The translations under genes and the position numbers were made by a program. The notes below the pieces were generated by a model, which was not told where the DNA came from, made no database searches, and saw only the letters and a program-made list of their open reading frames with translations. A stretch of DNA of 64,000 nucleotides, from assembly GCF_003074055.1 (NCBI RefSeq), contig NZ_CP029043.1, positions 5,820,501-5,884,500 on the forward strand, given 5' to 3'. The stretch is from Streptomyces nigra (GTDB lineage: Bacteria > Actinomycetota > Actinomycetes > Streptomycetales > Streptomycetaceae). This document shows, one piece after another, positions 16,965 through 25,306 of the stretch. Positions within the stretch are counted from its first letter, which is position 1, and each line of letters starts with the position of its first letter.

Positions 16965-18896
16965 GTGCCGCTGCTGACCCGCATCACGGGACCGCGCGAT
17001 CTGGACCGGCTCACCCCTGAGCAGCTGGCCCAGCTGGCAGAGGAGATCCGGACCTTCCTCGTCGAGGCGGTTTCCAAGACCGGCGGCCACCTCGGCCCCA
17101 ACCTCGGTGTGGTGGAGCTGACCATCGCCCTGCACCGGGTGTTCGAGTCGCCGAAGGACAAGGTCCTCTGGGACACCGGTCACCAGTCCTATGTGCACAA
17201 GCTGCTCACCGGCCGCCAGGACTTCAGCCGGCTGAAGATGAAGGGCGGCCTGTCCGGCTACCCCTCGCAGGCCGAGTCCGAGCACGACGTCATCGAGAAC
17301 TCGCACGCCTCGACCGTCCTCGGCTGGGCCGACGGCCTCGCCAAGGCCAACCAGTTGCGCGGGCGTGACGACAGCCACGTCGTCGCGGTCATCGGTGACG
17401 GCGCCCTGACCGGCGGTATGGCCTGGGAGGCGCTGAACAACATCGCCGAGGCCAAGGACCGCCCCCTCGTCATCGTCGTCAACGACAACGAGCGCTCGTA
17501 CGCGCCCACCATCGGCGGCCTCGCCAACCATCTGGCGACGCTGCGCACGACCGACGGCTACGAGCGCTTCCTGACCCGCACCAAGGAGATCCTCGACCGC
17601 ACCCCGGTCGTCGGCAGGCCCCTCTACGAGACCCTGCACGGCGCCAAGAAGGGCCTGAAGGACTTCATCGCCCCGCAGGGCATGTTCGAGGACCTGGGCC
17701 TGAAGTACGTCGGCCCGATCGACGGCCACGACATCGAGGCCCTGGAGTCCGCCCTCGCGCGCGCCAAGCGCTTCGGCGGCCCGGTCATCGTGCACTGCCT
17801 CACCGAGAAGGGCCGCGGCTACCAGCCCGCCCTCCAGGACGAGGCGGACCGCTTCCACGCCGTCGGCAAGATCCACCCCGACACCGGGCTGCCGATCGCC
17901 TCCTCCGGCGCCGACTGGACGTCCGTGTTCGGCGAGGAGATGGTGAAGCTCGGCGAGGAGCGCGACGACATCGTCGCCATCACCGCCGCCATGCTCCAGC
18001 CGGTCGGCCTCGACAAGTTCGCCAAGCGGTTCCCCGAGCGGGTCTACGACGTCGGCATCGCCGAGCAGCACGGCGCGGTCTCCGCGGCGGGCCTGGCGAC
18101 CGGGGGAGTGCACCCCGTCTTCGCCGTGTACGCCACCTTCCTCAACCGCGCCTTCGACCAGGTCCTCATGGACGTCGCCCTGCACAAGTGCGGGGTCACG
18201 TTCGTGCTCGACCGCGCCGGCGTCACCGGCACCGACGGCGCCTCCCACAACGGCATGTGGGACATGTCGATCCTCCAGGTCGTCCCCGGCCTGAGGCTCG
18301 CCGCCCCGCGCGACGCCGACCAGGTGCGCGCCCAGCTGCGCGAGGCCGTCCAGGTCGAGGACGCCCCGACGGTCGTCCGGTTCTCCAAGGGCGCCGTCGG
18401 CCCCGCCGTCCCCGCCGTGGGACGCGTGGGCGGCATGGACGTGCTGCGCGAGCCCGGCACCGACCGCCCGGACGTCCTGCTGGTCTCCGTGGGCGCCCTG
18501 GCCCCCATGTGCCTGGAGATCGCCGGTCTGCTCGACAAGCAGGGCATCTCCACCACCGTCGTCGACCCGCGCTGGGTCAAGCCCGTCGACGAGGCCATGG
18601 CCCCGCTCGCCGAGCGCCACCGCGTGGTCGTCACCGTCGAGGACAACAGCCGCGTCGGCGGTGTCGGCTCGGCCGTCGCCCAGGCCCTGCGCGACGCGGG
18701 CGTCGACGTCCCGCTGCGCGACTTCGGCATCCCGCCGCGCTTCCTGGACCACGCCTCACGCGCCGAGGTGATGACGGAGATCGGTCTGACCGCCCCCGAC
18801 ATCGCCCGTCAGGTCACCGGTCTGGTCTCCAAGCTCGACGGCCGGTTCGACCGCACCGCCGCCGAGGCCGACGCCGTGGAATCCGCGCGCGACTGA
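16965..18896 (+). CDS. dxs: 1-deoxy-D-xylulose-5-phosphate synthase
   Basis: A 643-residue thiamine-diphosphate enzyme that condenses pyruvate and glyceraldehyde 3-phosphate to 1-deoxy-D-xylulose 5-phosphate, the entry step of the MEP isoprenoid pathway and a source for thiamine and pyridoxal. Seen motifs are HLGPNLGVVELTIALH, the ThDP-binding GDGALTGGMAWEALNN with NDN, and the YDVGIAEQHGAVSAAG catalytic segment. It is full length and cytosolic. GTG 16965 is preceded by AAGGAGG. A -10-like TAGACT lies at 16912-16917. S. coelicolor has two dxs genes, and this position fits SCO6013. It is monocistronic, with a hairpin after the stop. Confidence 0.95.
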   Translation: MPLLTRITGPRDLDRLTPEQLAQLAEEIRTFLVEAVSKTGGHLGPNLGVVELTIALHRVFESPKDKVLWDTGHQSYVHKLLTGRQDFSRLKMKGGLSGYPSQAESEHDVIENSHASTVLGWADGLAKANQLRGRDDSHVVAVIGDGALTGGMAWEALNNIAEAKDRPLVIVVNDNERSYAPTIGGLANHLATLRTTDGYERFLTRTKEILDRTPVVGRPLYETLHGAKKGLKDFIAPQGMFEDLGLKYVGPIDGHDIEALESALARAKRFGGPVIVHCLTEKGRGYQPALQDEADRFHAVGKIHPDTGLPIASSGADWTSVFGEEMVKLGEERDDIVAITAAMLQPVGLDKFAKRFPERVYDVGIAEQHGAVSAAGLATGGVHPVFAVYATFLNRAFDQVLMDVALHKCGVTFVLDRAGVTGTDGASHNGMWDMSILQVVPGLRLAAPRDADQVRAQLREAVQVEDAPTVVRFSKGAVGPAVPAVGRVGGMDVLREPGTDRPDVLLVSVGALAPMCLEIAGLLDKQGISTTVVDPRWVKPVDEAMAPLAERHRVVVTVEDNSRVGGVGSAVAQALRDAGVDVPLRDFGIPPRFLDHASRAEVMTEIGLTAPDIARQVTGLVSKLDGRFDRTAAEADAVESARD

Positions 18897-18917
18897 CGGA
18901 TCCTCACAGGGCCGAAC

Positions 18918-18957
18918 GGGCCGGTTTCGCCGCCGACACGGGTGGTGAAACCGGCCC
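18918..18957 (+). terminator. Hairpin terminator after dxs
   Basis: GGGCCGGTTTC (18918-18928) pairs with GAAACCGGCCC (18947-18957) around an 18-base loop, 21 bases after the dxs stop. Confidence 0.8.
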
Positions 18958-19043
18958 ATCTGTGTGAAATCACCCGCGCCGGGGCAGGCGTACCACGCCC
19001 CCTCTCGATCATGTCGGGGACGACAAGCGTGGGAGGTAAGACC

Positions 19044-20537
19044 GTGAGCAGCACACTCTTCCGGACGAAGAGAGTCGAGCAGTCCATCCGCGACACCGAG
19101 GAGCCCGAGCACGCGCTCAAGAAGTCGTTGTCAGCGCTCGACCTGACCGTCTTCGGCGTCGGCGTCATCATCGGTACCGGCATCTTCGTGCTCACCGGAA
19201 CCGTCGCCAAGGACAACGCCGGGCCCGCCGTGGCCCTGGCGTTCGTCGTCTCCGGCATCGCCTGCGCGCTGGCCGCCCTGTGCTATGCCGAGTTCGCTTC
19301 CACGCTCCCCGTCGCCGGTTCGGCGTACACCTTCTCGTACGCCTCCCTCGGGGAGCTGCCCGCCTGGATCATCGGCTGGGACCTGGTGCTGGAGTTCGCG
19401 CTCGGCACGGCGGTGGTGGCCGTCGGCTGGTCGGGCTACATCCAGTCCCTGATGGACAACGCGGGCTGGGAGATGCCGGCGGCGCTCGGCAGCCGGGAGG
19501 GGGCCGACGCCTTCGGCTTCGACATCCTGGCCGCCGCGCTCGTCCTCGTCCTGACCTTCATCCTCGTCCTCGGCATGAAGCTGTCGGCACGGATCACGTC
19601 CCTGGTCGTGGCCATCAAGCTGGCCGTCGTGCTGACGGTGATCATCGCCGGGGCGTTCCTGATCAAGGGTGACAACTACGACCCGTTCATCCCGAAGAGC
19701 CAGACCGTGGAGGCCGGAGCCAGTCTCGACTCGCCCCTGATCCAGCTCATGTTCGGCTGGGCGCCGTCGAACTTCGGCGTCATGGGCATCTTCACCGCCG
19801 CCTCCGTCGTCTTCTTCGCCTTCATCGGCTTCGACGTCGTGGCGACGGCCGCCGAGGAGACCAAGAACCCGCAGCGTGACATGCCGCGCGGCATCCTCGG
19901 CTCCCTCATCATCTGCACCACGCTGTACGTCCTCGTGTCGATCGTCGTCACGGGCATGCAGCACTACACCAGGCTCTCCGTGGACGCCCCCCTCGCCGAC
20001 GCGTTCAAGGACACCGGGCACCCCTGGTACGCGGGCTTCATCAGCTTCGGCGCCGCGGTCGGCCTGACGACGGTCTGCATGATCCTGCTGCTCGGCCAGA
20101 CCCGTGTCTTCTTCGCCATGAGCCGCGACGGACTGCTGCCCCGGTTCTTCTCGCGCGTCCACCCGCGCTTCAAGACCCCGCACCGCCCGACGATCCTGCT
20201 CGGTGTGCTCATCGCCGTCCTCGCCGGCTTCACCCCGCTGACCGAGCTGGCGGCGCTGGTGAACATCGGCACGCTGTTCGCGTTCGTGGTCGTCGCGATC
20301 GGCGTGATCATCCTCCGTAAGACCCGCCCCGACCTGCACCGGTCCTTCCGCACCCCGTGGGTGCCGGTCCTGCCGATCCTGTCGGTGTGCGCCTCGCTGT
20401 GGCTGATGATCAACCTGCCCGCCGAGACCTGGGTCCGCTTCGCCATCTGGATGGCCGTGGGCTTCGCCGTGTACTTCCTCTACGGCCGCACCCACAGCCG
20501 TCTCGCCCGCGGTGAGGAGGAACCCGCGGAGGTGTAG
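19044..20537 (+). CDS. APC-family amino-acid permease (cationic amino-acid transporter type)
   Basis: A 497-residue integral membrane protein with 12 or more hydrophobic segments. The first helix region contains VGVIIGTGIFVLTG (residues ~35-48), the unwound GTG substrate-binding motif of the APC superfamily. FFAFIGFDVVATAAEETKNPQRDMPRGI near residue 255 is the characteristic cytoplasmic loop region of CAT/YhdG-type transporters, which import amino acids with protons. GTG 19044 follows GGGAGGTAAG. It is monocistronic. The substrate cannot be assigned; a basic amino acid is suggested by the subfamily. Confidence 0.85.
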   Translation: MSSTLFRTKRVEQSIRDTEEPEHALKKSLSALDLTVFGVGVIIGTGIFVLTGTVAKDNAGPAVALAFVVSGIACALAALCYAEFASTLPVAGSAYTFSYASLGELPAWIIGWDLVLEFALGTAVVAVGWSGYIQSLMDNAGWEMPAALGSREGADAFGFDILAAALVLVLTFILVLGMKLSARITSLVVAIKLAVVLTVIIAGAFLIKGDNYDPFIPKSQTVEAGASLDSPLIQLMFGWAPSNFGVMGIFTAASVVFFAFIGFDVVATAAEETKNPQRDMPRGILGSLIICTTLYVLVSIVVTGMQHYTRLSVDAPLADAFKDTGHPWYAGFISFGAAVGLTTVCMILLLGQTRVFFAMSRDGLLPRFFSRVHPRFKTPHRPTILLGVLIAVLAGFTPLTELAALVNIGTLFAFVVVAIGVIILRKTRPDLHRSFRTPWVPVLPILSVCASLWLMINLPAETWVRFAIWMAVGFAVYFLYGRTHSRLARGEEEPAEV

Positions 20538-20590
20538 TAGAAGGCGGAGGTGAAGCAGCAGGCGGACGTGAGGTGGCAGGCGGTGCCCGC

Positions 20591-20639
20591 CGGGGCCGCG
20601 TACGGCAGGCCGGTTACGGCAACACGGTACGCGGCCCCG
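20591..20639. terminator. Hairpin between convergent permease and NYN-like genes
   Basis: CGGGGCCGCGTAC (20591-20603) pairs with GTACGCGGCCCCG (20627-20639). It can end transcription from both sides and overlaps the 3' end of the minus-strand gene. Confidence 0.7.
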
Positions 20640-20987
20640 TCACGTCGGCGCCCAACCTCCGCACCCGTTGCCGCAGTTCCCGGTCGGCGGTCACCACCAG
20701 CACGGGCCGCCCGGCCGCCCGCTCCACCAGCGCGACGATGTGGTCGTCGCCGCTGCCGGGGCGGACTCCACCCGCACCCCCGGGACGCTCTCCACGCCCC
20801 GGGCGGCACCCTCCACCACCAGGACGACCTCCACGGGACCGTCGTGCCCCGGCACCCCGTCCGCCTTCGTCAGCCGGTCCCGCAGCCGCTCCGTGGCCCC
20901 CCGGCGGTCCCGCCACCAGCCGTCGGGCACCGACCCGACGACGTTCGCGGCATCGATGACCAGCAGCAGGGAGTCGTCCTCGTCCAT
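20614..20987 (-). pseudogene. NYN/PIN-like nuclease-fold protein, single frameshift
   Basis: From ATG 20987 the frame reads MDEDDSLLLVIDAANVVGSV and continues to VRVESAP, then turns to low-complexity sequence. The overlapping frame reads GSGDDHIVALVERAAGRP, then VLVVTADRELRQRVRRLGAD and a stop TAA at 20614, which is the natural second half. The join falls at the G-run 20758-20761: one extra base there gives an intact protein of about 125 residues. VIDAANVV and GSGDDHIV...VVTADRELR resemble the acidic motifs of NYN/PIN-like RNase folds; such proteins are sometimes labelled NTP pyrophosphohydrolase. It is either a real frameshift or a homopolymer sequencing error. Confidence 0.7.
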
Positions 20988-21036
20988 ACCGCCAAGGGTC
21001 GCACGCGGCTCTTCGCCAGGGGGTCTCGAGGAAGCG

Positions 21037-21921
21037 CTAGGGAGTCTCGGGAAAGCTCGCGAAGTACGCCGCCGCCATGTCCTCGTCCCCGTGGCCCTGC
21101 GCCTCCGCCCGTGCGAACCGCTCCGCGCTCGCCGCGGCCACGTCCAGCCGGGCGCCGTGGCGCTCGCCCGCCTCCACGATGAGCCGCGCGTCCTTCGCCG
21201 CGGTACGGACCGCGAAGGCGGCCGGGGACAGGTCGCCGTCCAGGACCAGCCCCGCCTTGGCGCGCAGGTACCCCATGTCGAGCGGACCGCCGTCGATCAC
21301 CTCGAAGAACCGCCGCGGGTCCACGCCGAGCGCCTTGGACAGGGCCAGCACCTCACCGGCGGCGTTCGTCACCGCGAGCACCCAGCTGTTGGCGACCAGC
21401 TTCAGCCGGGTGGCGGTACCGGCCGCGCCGTCCTCACCGGTCCACACGGTCCGGGAGCCCACGGCGTCGAACACGGTCTGCACCACCGGCCGGCTCTCGG
21501 CCGGGCCCGCCGCCAGCACGGTGAGCGTGCCGGCCTCGGCGGGCTGCCGGGTGCCGAGCACCGGGGCGTCGTAGAGGACGAGGCCGTGCTCGCGCGCGAA
21601 GCCGGCCAGCTCGGCGATGCCCTCGAGACCGGCGGTCGTCGACTGCACCCACACCGCCCCGTCGCGCAGGCCCGGCGCGGCCTCCCGCATGACCTCCAGG
21701 GTCGCGGGGCCGTCGTACAGCATGGTCAGCACGACGTCGGCGTCCCGGACCGCCTCGGCGGGGGTGCCGGTCACCAGGGCGCCGTCGGCGGCCAGCGGCT
21801 CGGCCTTGGCCCGGGTGCGGTTCCAGACGCGGACGGTGTGCCCGGCCTTCACGAGGTTGCGGGCCATCGCGGCGCCCATGATGCCGGTGCCCAGGACGCT
21901 CACGGTGAACTTGTCGGTCAT
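21037..21921 (-). CDS. NAD(P)-dependent beta-hydroxyacid dehydrogenase (3-hydroxyisobutyrate dehydrogenase family)
   Basis: A 294-residue cytosolic reductase. The Rossmann motif VSVLGTGIMGAAMARNLVKAG lies at residues 6-26. The family signature is present as DAPVLGTRQPAEAGTLTVLA near residue 115, and the catalytic lysine region reads ATRLKLVANSWVL near residue 168. The C-terminal helical domain is complete. The family oxidises 3-hydroxyisobutyrate, tartronate semialdehyde or related acids, and includes imine-reductase-like members; the substrate cannot be read here. ATG 21921 is preceded by GGAAG eight bases upstream. It is monocistronic, divergent from the lectin-like gene at 22017. Confidence 0.85.
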   Translation of the reverse strand: MTDKFTVSVLGTGIMGAAMARNLVKAGHTVRVWNRTRAKAEPLAADGALVTGTPAEAVRDADVVLTMLYDGPATLEVMREAAPGLRDGAVWVQSTTAGLEGIAELAGFAREHGLVLYDAPVLGTRQPAEAGTLTVLAAGPAESRPVVQTVFDAVGSRTVWTGEDGAAGTATRLKLVANSWVLAVTNAAGEVLALSKALGVDPRRFFEVIDGGPLDMGYLRAKAGLVLDGDLSPAAFAVRTAAKDARLIVEAGERHGARLDVAAASAERFARAEAQGHGDEDMAAAYFASFPETP

Positions 21922-22016
21922 TGCGTCGACTTCCTGTCTCGCTACGGATGGTGCCGTGGTCCAGCTTGCCCGGGGGCGGCGCGTTCCGCCGTGCGGTACC
22001 CGCATAGGGTGAAACG

Positions 22017-23033
22017 GTGAACGGCGACTGGCTCATCCGCGGCCGCGACGGCCGCCTCAGCGTCTATCTGCCGACCGACGAGGCCGTGCTGTGCCGGGCG
22101 GAGCAGGCTCCCGGTGGCCCCTGGGGGCCCGCGCGCCGGATCGGTGGGGAGCAGAAGCTCCGCCCCGGCCCCGCCTTCGGATACGGCGCCGACGCCTATA
22201 CGCACCTCGCCGCCTGGCGCCCCACCAAGCCGGGCGAGTCGGGCCTCGTGCACTCCACACACTTCAGGCCCCGGCTGGCCGCGCTGGACTGGGTCCCCGT
22301 CGGCCACCCGGACGGCAGCGGCGACCGTACGGGCCTGCCCGCCGTCACCGTCGACGCGCAGGGCCGCGCCCATGTCTTCGTCTGCAACACGGCGGGCGGT
22401 GTCGGCCTGCGCGCCCAGAAGCAGACCGGCGGCTGGGAGCCCTGGCGGGATCTCAAGGGCCGGGACGTCCATGAGCAACTGGCCGCCGTGGCGGGGGAGT
22501 CCGGGCTGGTCGAGCTGTTCGCGGCCGTCCCGGGCGCCCTGCTGCACTGGCGGCAGGAGGAGCCGGGCGCCGTCCCGGTCCTCCAGGAGGCGCTGGAGAC
22601 CTCCGTCCGGCCGGGCACGCTGTACGCCCTGGCCACCTCGGCCGAGCACACCACGCTGTTCTACGCCGAGGACTCCGGCGATCTGTGCGCCTGGCGTCCG
22701 GGCGCCAAACCGGTCACGCTCCTGCCGTCCGCCGGGCCGGGACCGGTGTCCGCGGTCCGCTGCCGACTCGACGGCCACGACTGCACGGTGCTCGCCCAGC
22801 GCTCGGCGAGCGGCCGGGTGGCCTTCGCCGCGTATCCGACGGAGCAGGAGTCCGCGGGGGCCTGGTGGACCGAGTCGGGGCCGCAGCTGCCGTCCGACGC
22901 GGTGGTGGCGCTGGCCCTGGACGAGGAGGAGCGGATCGTCGCGGCGACCCTGTCACCGTCGACCGGCCACCTTCTGCTCACCCGTCGCAAGGACGAACCC
23001 GGGCTGGCCCTGGAGGCTTGGCGGGAGGTCTGA
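22017..23033 (+). CDS. Hypothetical protein, beta-propeller/lectin-like
   Basis: A 338-residue soluble protein with no signal peptide or membrane segment. Repeating units carry W-rich turns (GGPWGPARRIGG near residue 33 and GGWEPWRDLKG near residue 140) and strand-rich stretches such as TVDAQGRAHVFV and LYALATSAEHTTLFY. This pattern resembles fucose-lectin or tectonin-type beta-propellers, which bind sugars or act as scaffolds. That reading is inference; I recognise no catalytic motif. GTG 22017 is used, and in-frame alternatives further in would remove the first repeat. The gene converges on fadB across a strong bidirectional terminator. Confidence 0.6.
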   Translation: MNGDWLIRGRDGRLSVYLPTDEAVLCRAEQAPGGPWGPARRIGGEQKLRPGPAFGYGADAYTHLAAWRPTKPGESGLVHSTHFRPRLAALDWVPVGHPDGSGDRTGLPAVTVDAQGRAHVFVCNTAGGVGLRAQKQTGGWEPWRDLKGRDVHEQLAAVAGESGLVELFAAVPGALLHWRQEEPGAVPVLQEALETSVRPGTLYALATSAEHTTLFYAEDSGDLCAWRPGAKPVTLLPSAGPGPVSAVRCRLDGHDCTVLAQRSASGRVAFAAYPTEQESAGAWWTESGPQLPSDAVVALALDEEERIVAATLSPSTGHLLLTRRKDEPGLALEAWREV

Positions 23034-23093
23034 GGCGCCTCATGGGCGGGGGCCGACTCCTGGCCGGCGACTGCCGGTGGTCTGTGGTCGCTC

Positions 23094-23113
23094 GCGCAGT
23101 TCCCCACGCCCCT
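23094..23113 (+). repeat. Second copy of the dispersed GCGCAGTTCCCC element
   Basis: It differs at two of 20 positions from 16811-16830. Both copies follow the end of a plus-strand transcript, here the lectin-like gene. I recall this motif as very common near 3' ends in Streptomyces genomes. Confidence 0.6.
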
Positions 23114-23122
23114 GACAGGACG

Positions 23123-23160
23123 CCGGTGCCCCGCACACCAACAGGCGTGCGGGGCACCGG
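23123..23160. terminator. Bidirectional hairpin between the lectin-like gene and fadB
   Basis: CCGGTGCCCCGCAC (23123-23136) pairs exactly with GTGCGGGGCACCGG (23147-23160) around a ten-base loop, between convergent genes. Confidence 0.85.
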
Positions 23161-23176
23161 TGTCACAGCGGAGCGG

Positions 23177-25306
23177 CTACGCGGGGACGGAGGCCACGCC
23201 CGGCGCCAGGAACCGCTTGCCGTTCACACGCTCGGAGACACCCTCGCGGTCCAGGTACGGCGTGATGCCGCCCAGGTGGAAGGGCCAGCCGGCGCCGGTG
23301 ATCAGGCACAGGTCGATGTCCTGGGCCTCGGCGACGACGCCCTCGTCGAGCATGATGCCGATCTCCTGGGCGACCGCGTCCAGGACCCGGTCGCGGACCT
23401 GCTCCTCGGTCAGCACGGTGTCGCCCTGCTTCAGCAGCGCGGCGACCTCCGGGTCCAGCTCCGGCTTGCCGGAGTCGTAGACGTAGAAGCCGCGCTTGCC
23501 CGCCTTGACGACGGCCGCGAGGTTCGGGGAGACCGTGAAGCGGTCCGGGAAGGCCCGGTTGAGGGTCTCCGAGACATGCAGACCGATCGCGGGGCCGACC
23601 AGCTCCAGGAGCACCAGCGGGGACATCGGCAGACCGAGCGGCTCGACGGCCTTCTCGGCGACCTCGACCGGGGTGCCCTCGTCGATGACGTTCTGGATCT
23701 CGCCCATGAAGCGGGTGAGGATGCGGTTCACGACGAACGCCGGGGCGTCCTTCGTCAGGACCGCGGTCTTCTTCAGCTTCTTGGCGACGGCGAACGCCGT
23801 GGCCAGCGAGGCGTCGTCCGTCTTCTCGCCGCGGACGATCTCCAGCAGCGGCAGCACCGCGACCGGGTTGAAGAAGTGGAAGCCGACGACCCGCTCGGGG
23901 TGCTTCAGCTTCGACGCCATCTCCGAGACGGAGAGGGACGAGGTGTTGGTCGCGAAGATGGCGTGCGCCGGGGCGACCGCCTCGACCTCCGCGAACACCT
24001 GCTGCTTGACACCGATCTCCTCGAACACGGCCTCGATGACGAAGTCGGCGTCCGCGAAGCCCTCGGCCTTGTCCAGCACACCGGACACCAGCGCCTTGAG
24101 GCGGTTGGCCTTGTCCTGGTTGATCCGGCCCTTGCCGAGCAGCTTGTCGATCTCGGCGTGGACGTAGCCCACACCCTTGTCGACGCGCTCCTGGTCGATG
24201 TCGGTCAGCACGACCGGCACCTCGAGGCGGCGCAGGAAGAGCAGCGCGAGCTGGGAGGCCATCAGACCGGCGCCGACGACACCGACCTTGGTGACCGGGC
24301 GGGCCAGGTTCTTGTCCGGGGCGCCGGCGGGACGCTTGCCGCGCTTCTGCACCAGGTTGAACGCGTAGATGCCGGCGCGCAGTTCGCCACCCATGATCAG
24401 GTCGGCGAGCGCCTTGTCCTCGGCGTCGTAACCCTGCTGCAGGTCGCCGTTCTTGGCGGCGGCGATGATGTCGAGGGCGCGGTAGGCGGCCGGGGCGGCG
24501 CCGTGCACCTTGGAGTCGGCGATGAAGCGGCCCTTGGCGACGGCCTGGTCCCAGGCCTCACCGCGGTCGATCACCGGGCGCTCGACCTCGATGTCGCCCT
24601 TGAGTACCTGGGCGGTCCAGATCAGCGACTGCTCCAGGAAGTCCGCGCCCTCGAAGAGGGCGTCGGCGATGCCCAGGTCGAAGACCTGCTGCCCCTTGAG
24701 CTGCTTGTTCTGGTTGAGGCTGTTCTCGATGATGACCTGGACGGCCTTCTCCGCGCCGATCAGGTTCGGCAGGATCGTGCAGCCGCCCCAGCCGGGGACC
24801 AGACCGAGGAAGACCTCGGGCAGCGAGAACGCCGGCAGCGCCTTCGAGACGGTGCGGTACGCGCAGTGCAGACCGACCTCGACGCCACCGCCCATCGCGG
24901 CGCCGTTGTAGTACGCGAAGGTCGGCACGGCGAGACCGGAGAGGCGCTTGAAGACCTCGTGGCCGCCCTTGCCGATGGCCAGCGCGTCCTTGTGCTCCTT
25001 CAGCAGCTCGACGCCCTTGAGGTCGGCGCCGACGGCGAAGATGAACGGCTTGCCGGTGATGCCGACGCCGACGATGTCACCGGCGGCGGCCTCGGCCTCG
25101 ACCTGGTCGATGGCCTTGTCGAGGTTCGCCAGCGACTGCGGGCCGAACGTGGTCGGCTTCGTGTGGTCGAAGCCGTTGTCCAGCGTGATCAGGGCGAAGC
25201 GCCCGGCGCCGAACGGCAGGTCGAGGTGGCGTACGTGCGCGCTCGTGACGACCTCGTCCGGGAACAGCTCGGCCGCGCCCTTCAGGAGCTCAGCGGTGGT
25301 GCTCAC
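23177..25306 (-). CDS. fadB: Fatty-acid beta-oxidation multifunctional enzyme (enoyl-CoA hydratase / 3-hydroxyacyl-CoA dehydrogenase)
   Basis: A 709-residue two-domain enzyme. The N-terminal crotonase-type hydratase (residues ~15-210) has FAVGADLKGVELL and NGAAMGGGVEVGLHCAYR, forming the oxyanion hole. The NAD-binding dehydrogenase domain starts near residue 335 with VGVVGAGLMASQLALLFLRR and carries NTSSLSVSEMASK and the HFFNPV motif with its catalytic histidine; the C-terminal dimerisation domain follows. It hydrates enoyl-CoA and oxidises the 3-hydroxyacyl-CoA to the ketoacyl-CoA used by the adjacent thiolase. GTG 25306 overlaps the fadA stop (GTGA), with GGAGG upstream, so translation is coupled. 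Confidence 0.93.
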   Translation of the reverse strand: MSTTAELLKGAAELFPDEVVTSAHVRHLDLPFGAGRFALITLDNGFDHTKPTTFGPQSLANLDKAIDQVEAEAAAGDIVGVGITGKPFIFAVGADLKGVELLKEHKDALAIGKGGHEVFKRLSGLAVPTFAYYNGAAMGGGVEVGLHCAYRTVSKALPAFSLPEVFLGLVPGWGGCTILPNLIGAEKAVQVIIENSLNQNKQLKGQQVFDLGIADALFEGADFLEQSLIWTAQVLKGDIEVERPVIDRGEAWDQAVAKGRFIADSKVHGAAPAAYRALDIIAAAKNGDLQQGYDAEDKALADLIMGGELRAGIYAFNLVQKRGKRPAGAPDKNLARPVTKVGVVGAGLMASQLALLFLRRLEVPVVLTDIDQERVDKGVGYVHAEIDKLLGKGRINQDKANRLKALVSGVLDKAEGFADADFVIEAVFEEIGVKQQVFAEVEAVAPAHAIFATNTSSLSVSEMASKLKHPERVVGFHFFNPVAVLPLLEIVRGEKTDDASLATAFAVAKKLKKTAVLTKDAPAFVVNRILTRFMGEIQNVIDEGTPVEVAEKAVEPLGLPMSPLVLLELVGPAIGLHVSETLNRAFPDRFTVSPNLAAVVKAGKRGFYVYDSGKPELDPEVAALLKQGDTVLTEEQVRDRVLDAVAQEIGIMLDEGVVAEAQDIDLCLITGAGWPFHLGGITPYLDREGVSERVNGKRFLAPGVASVPA

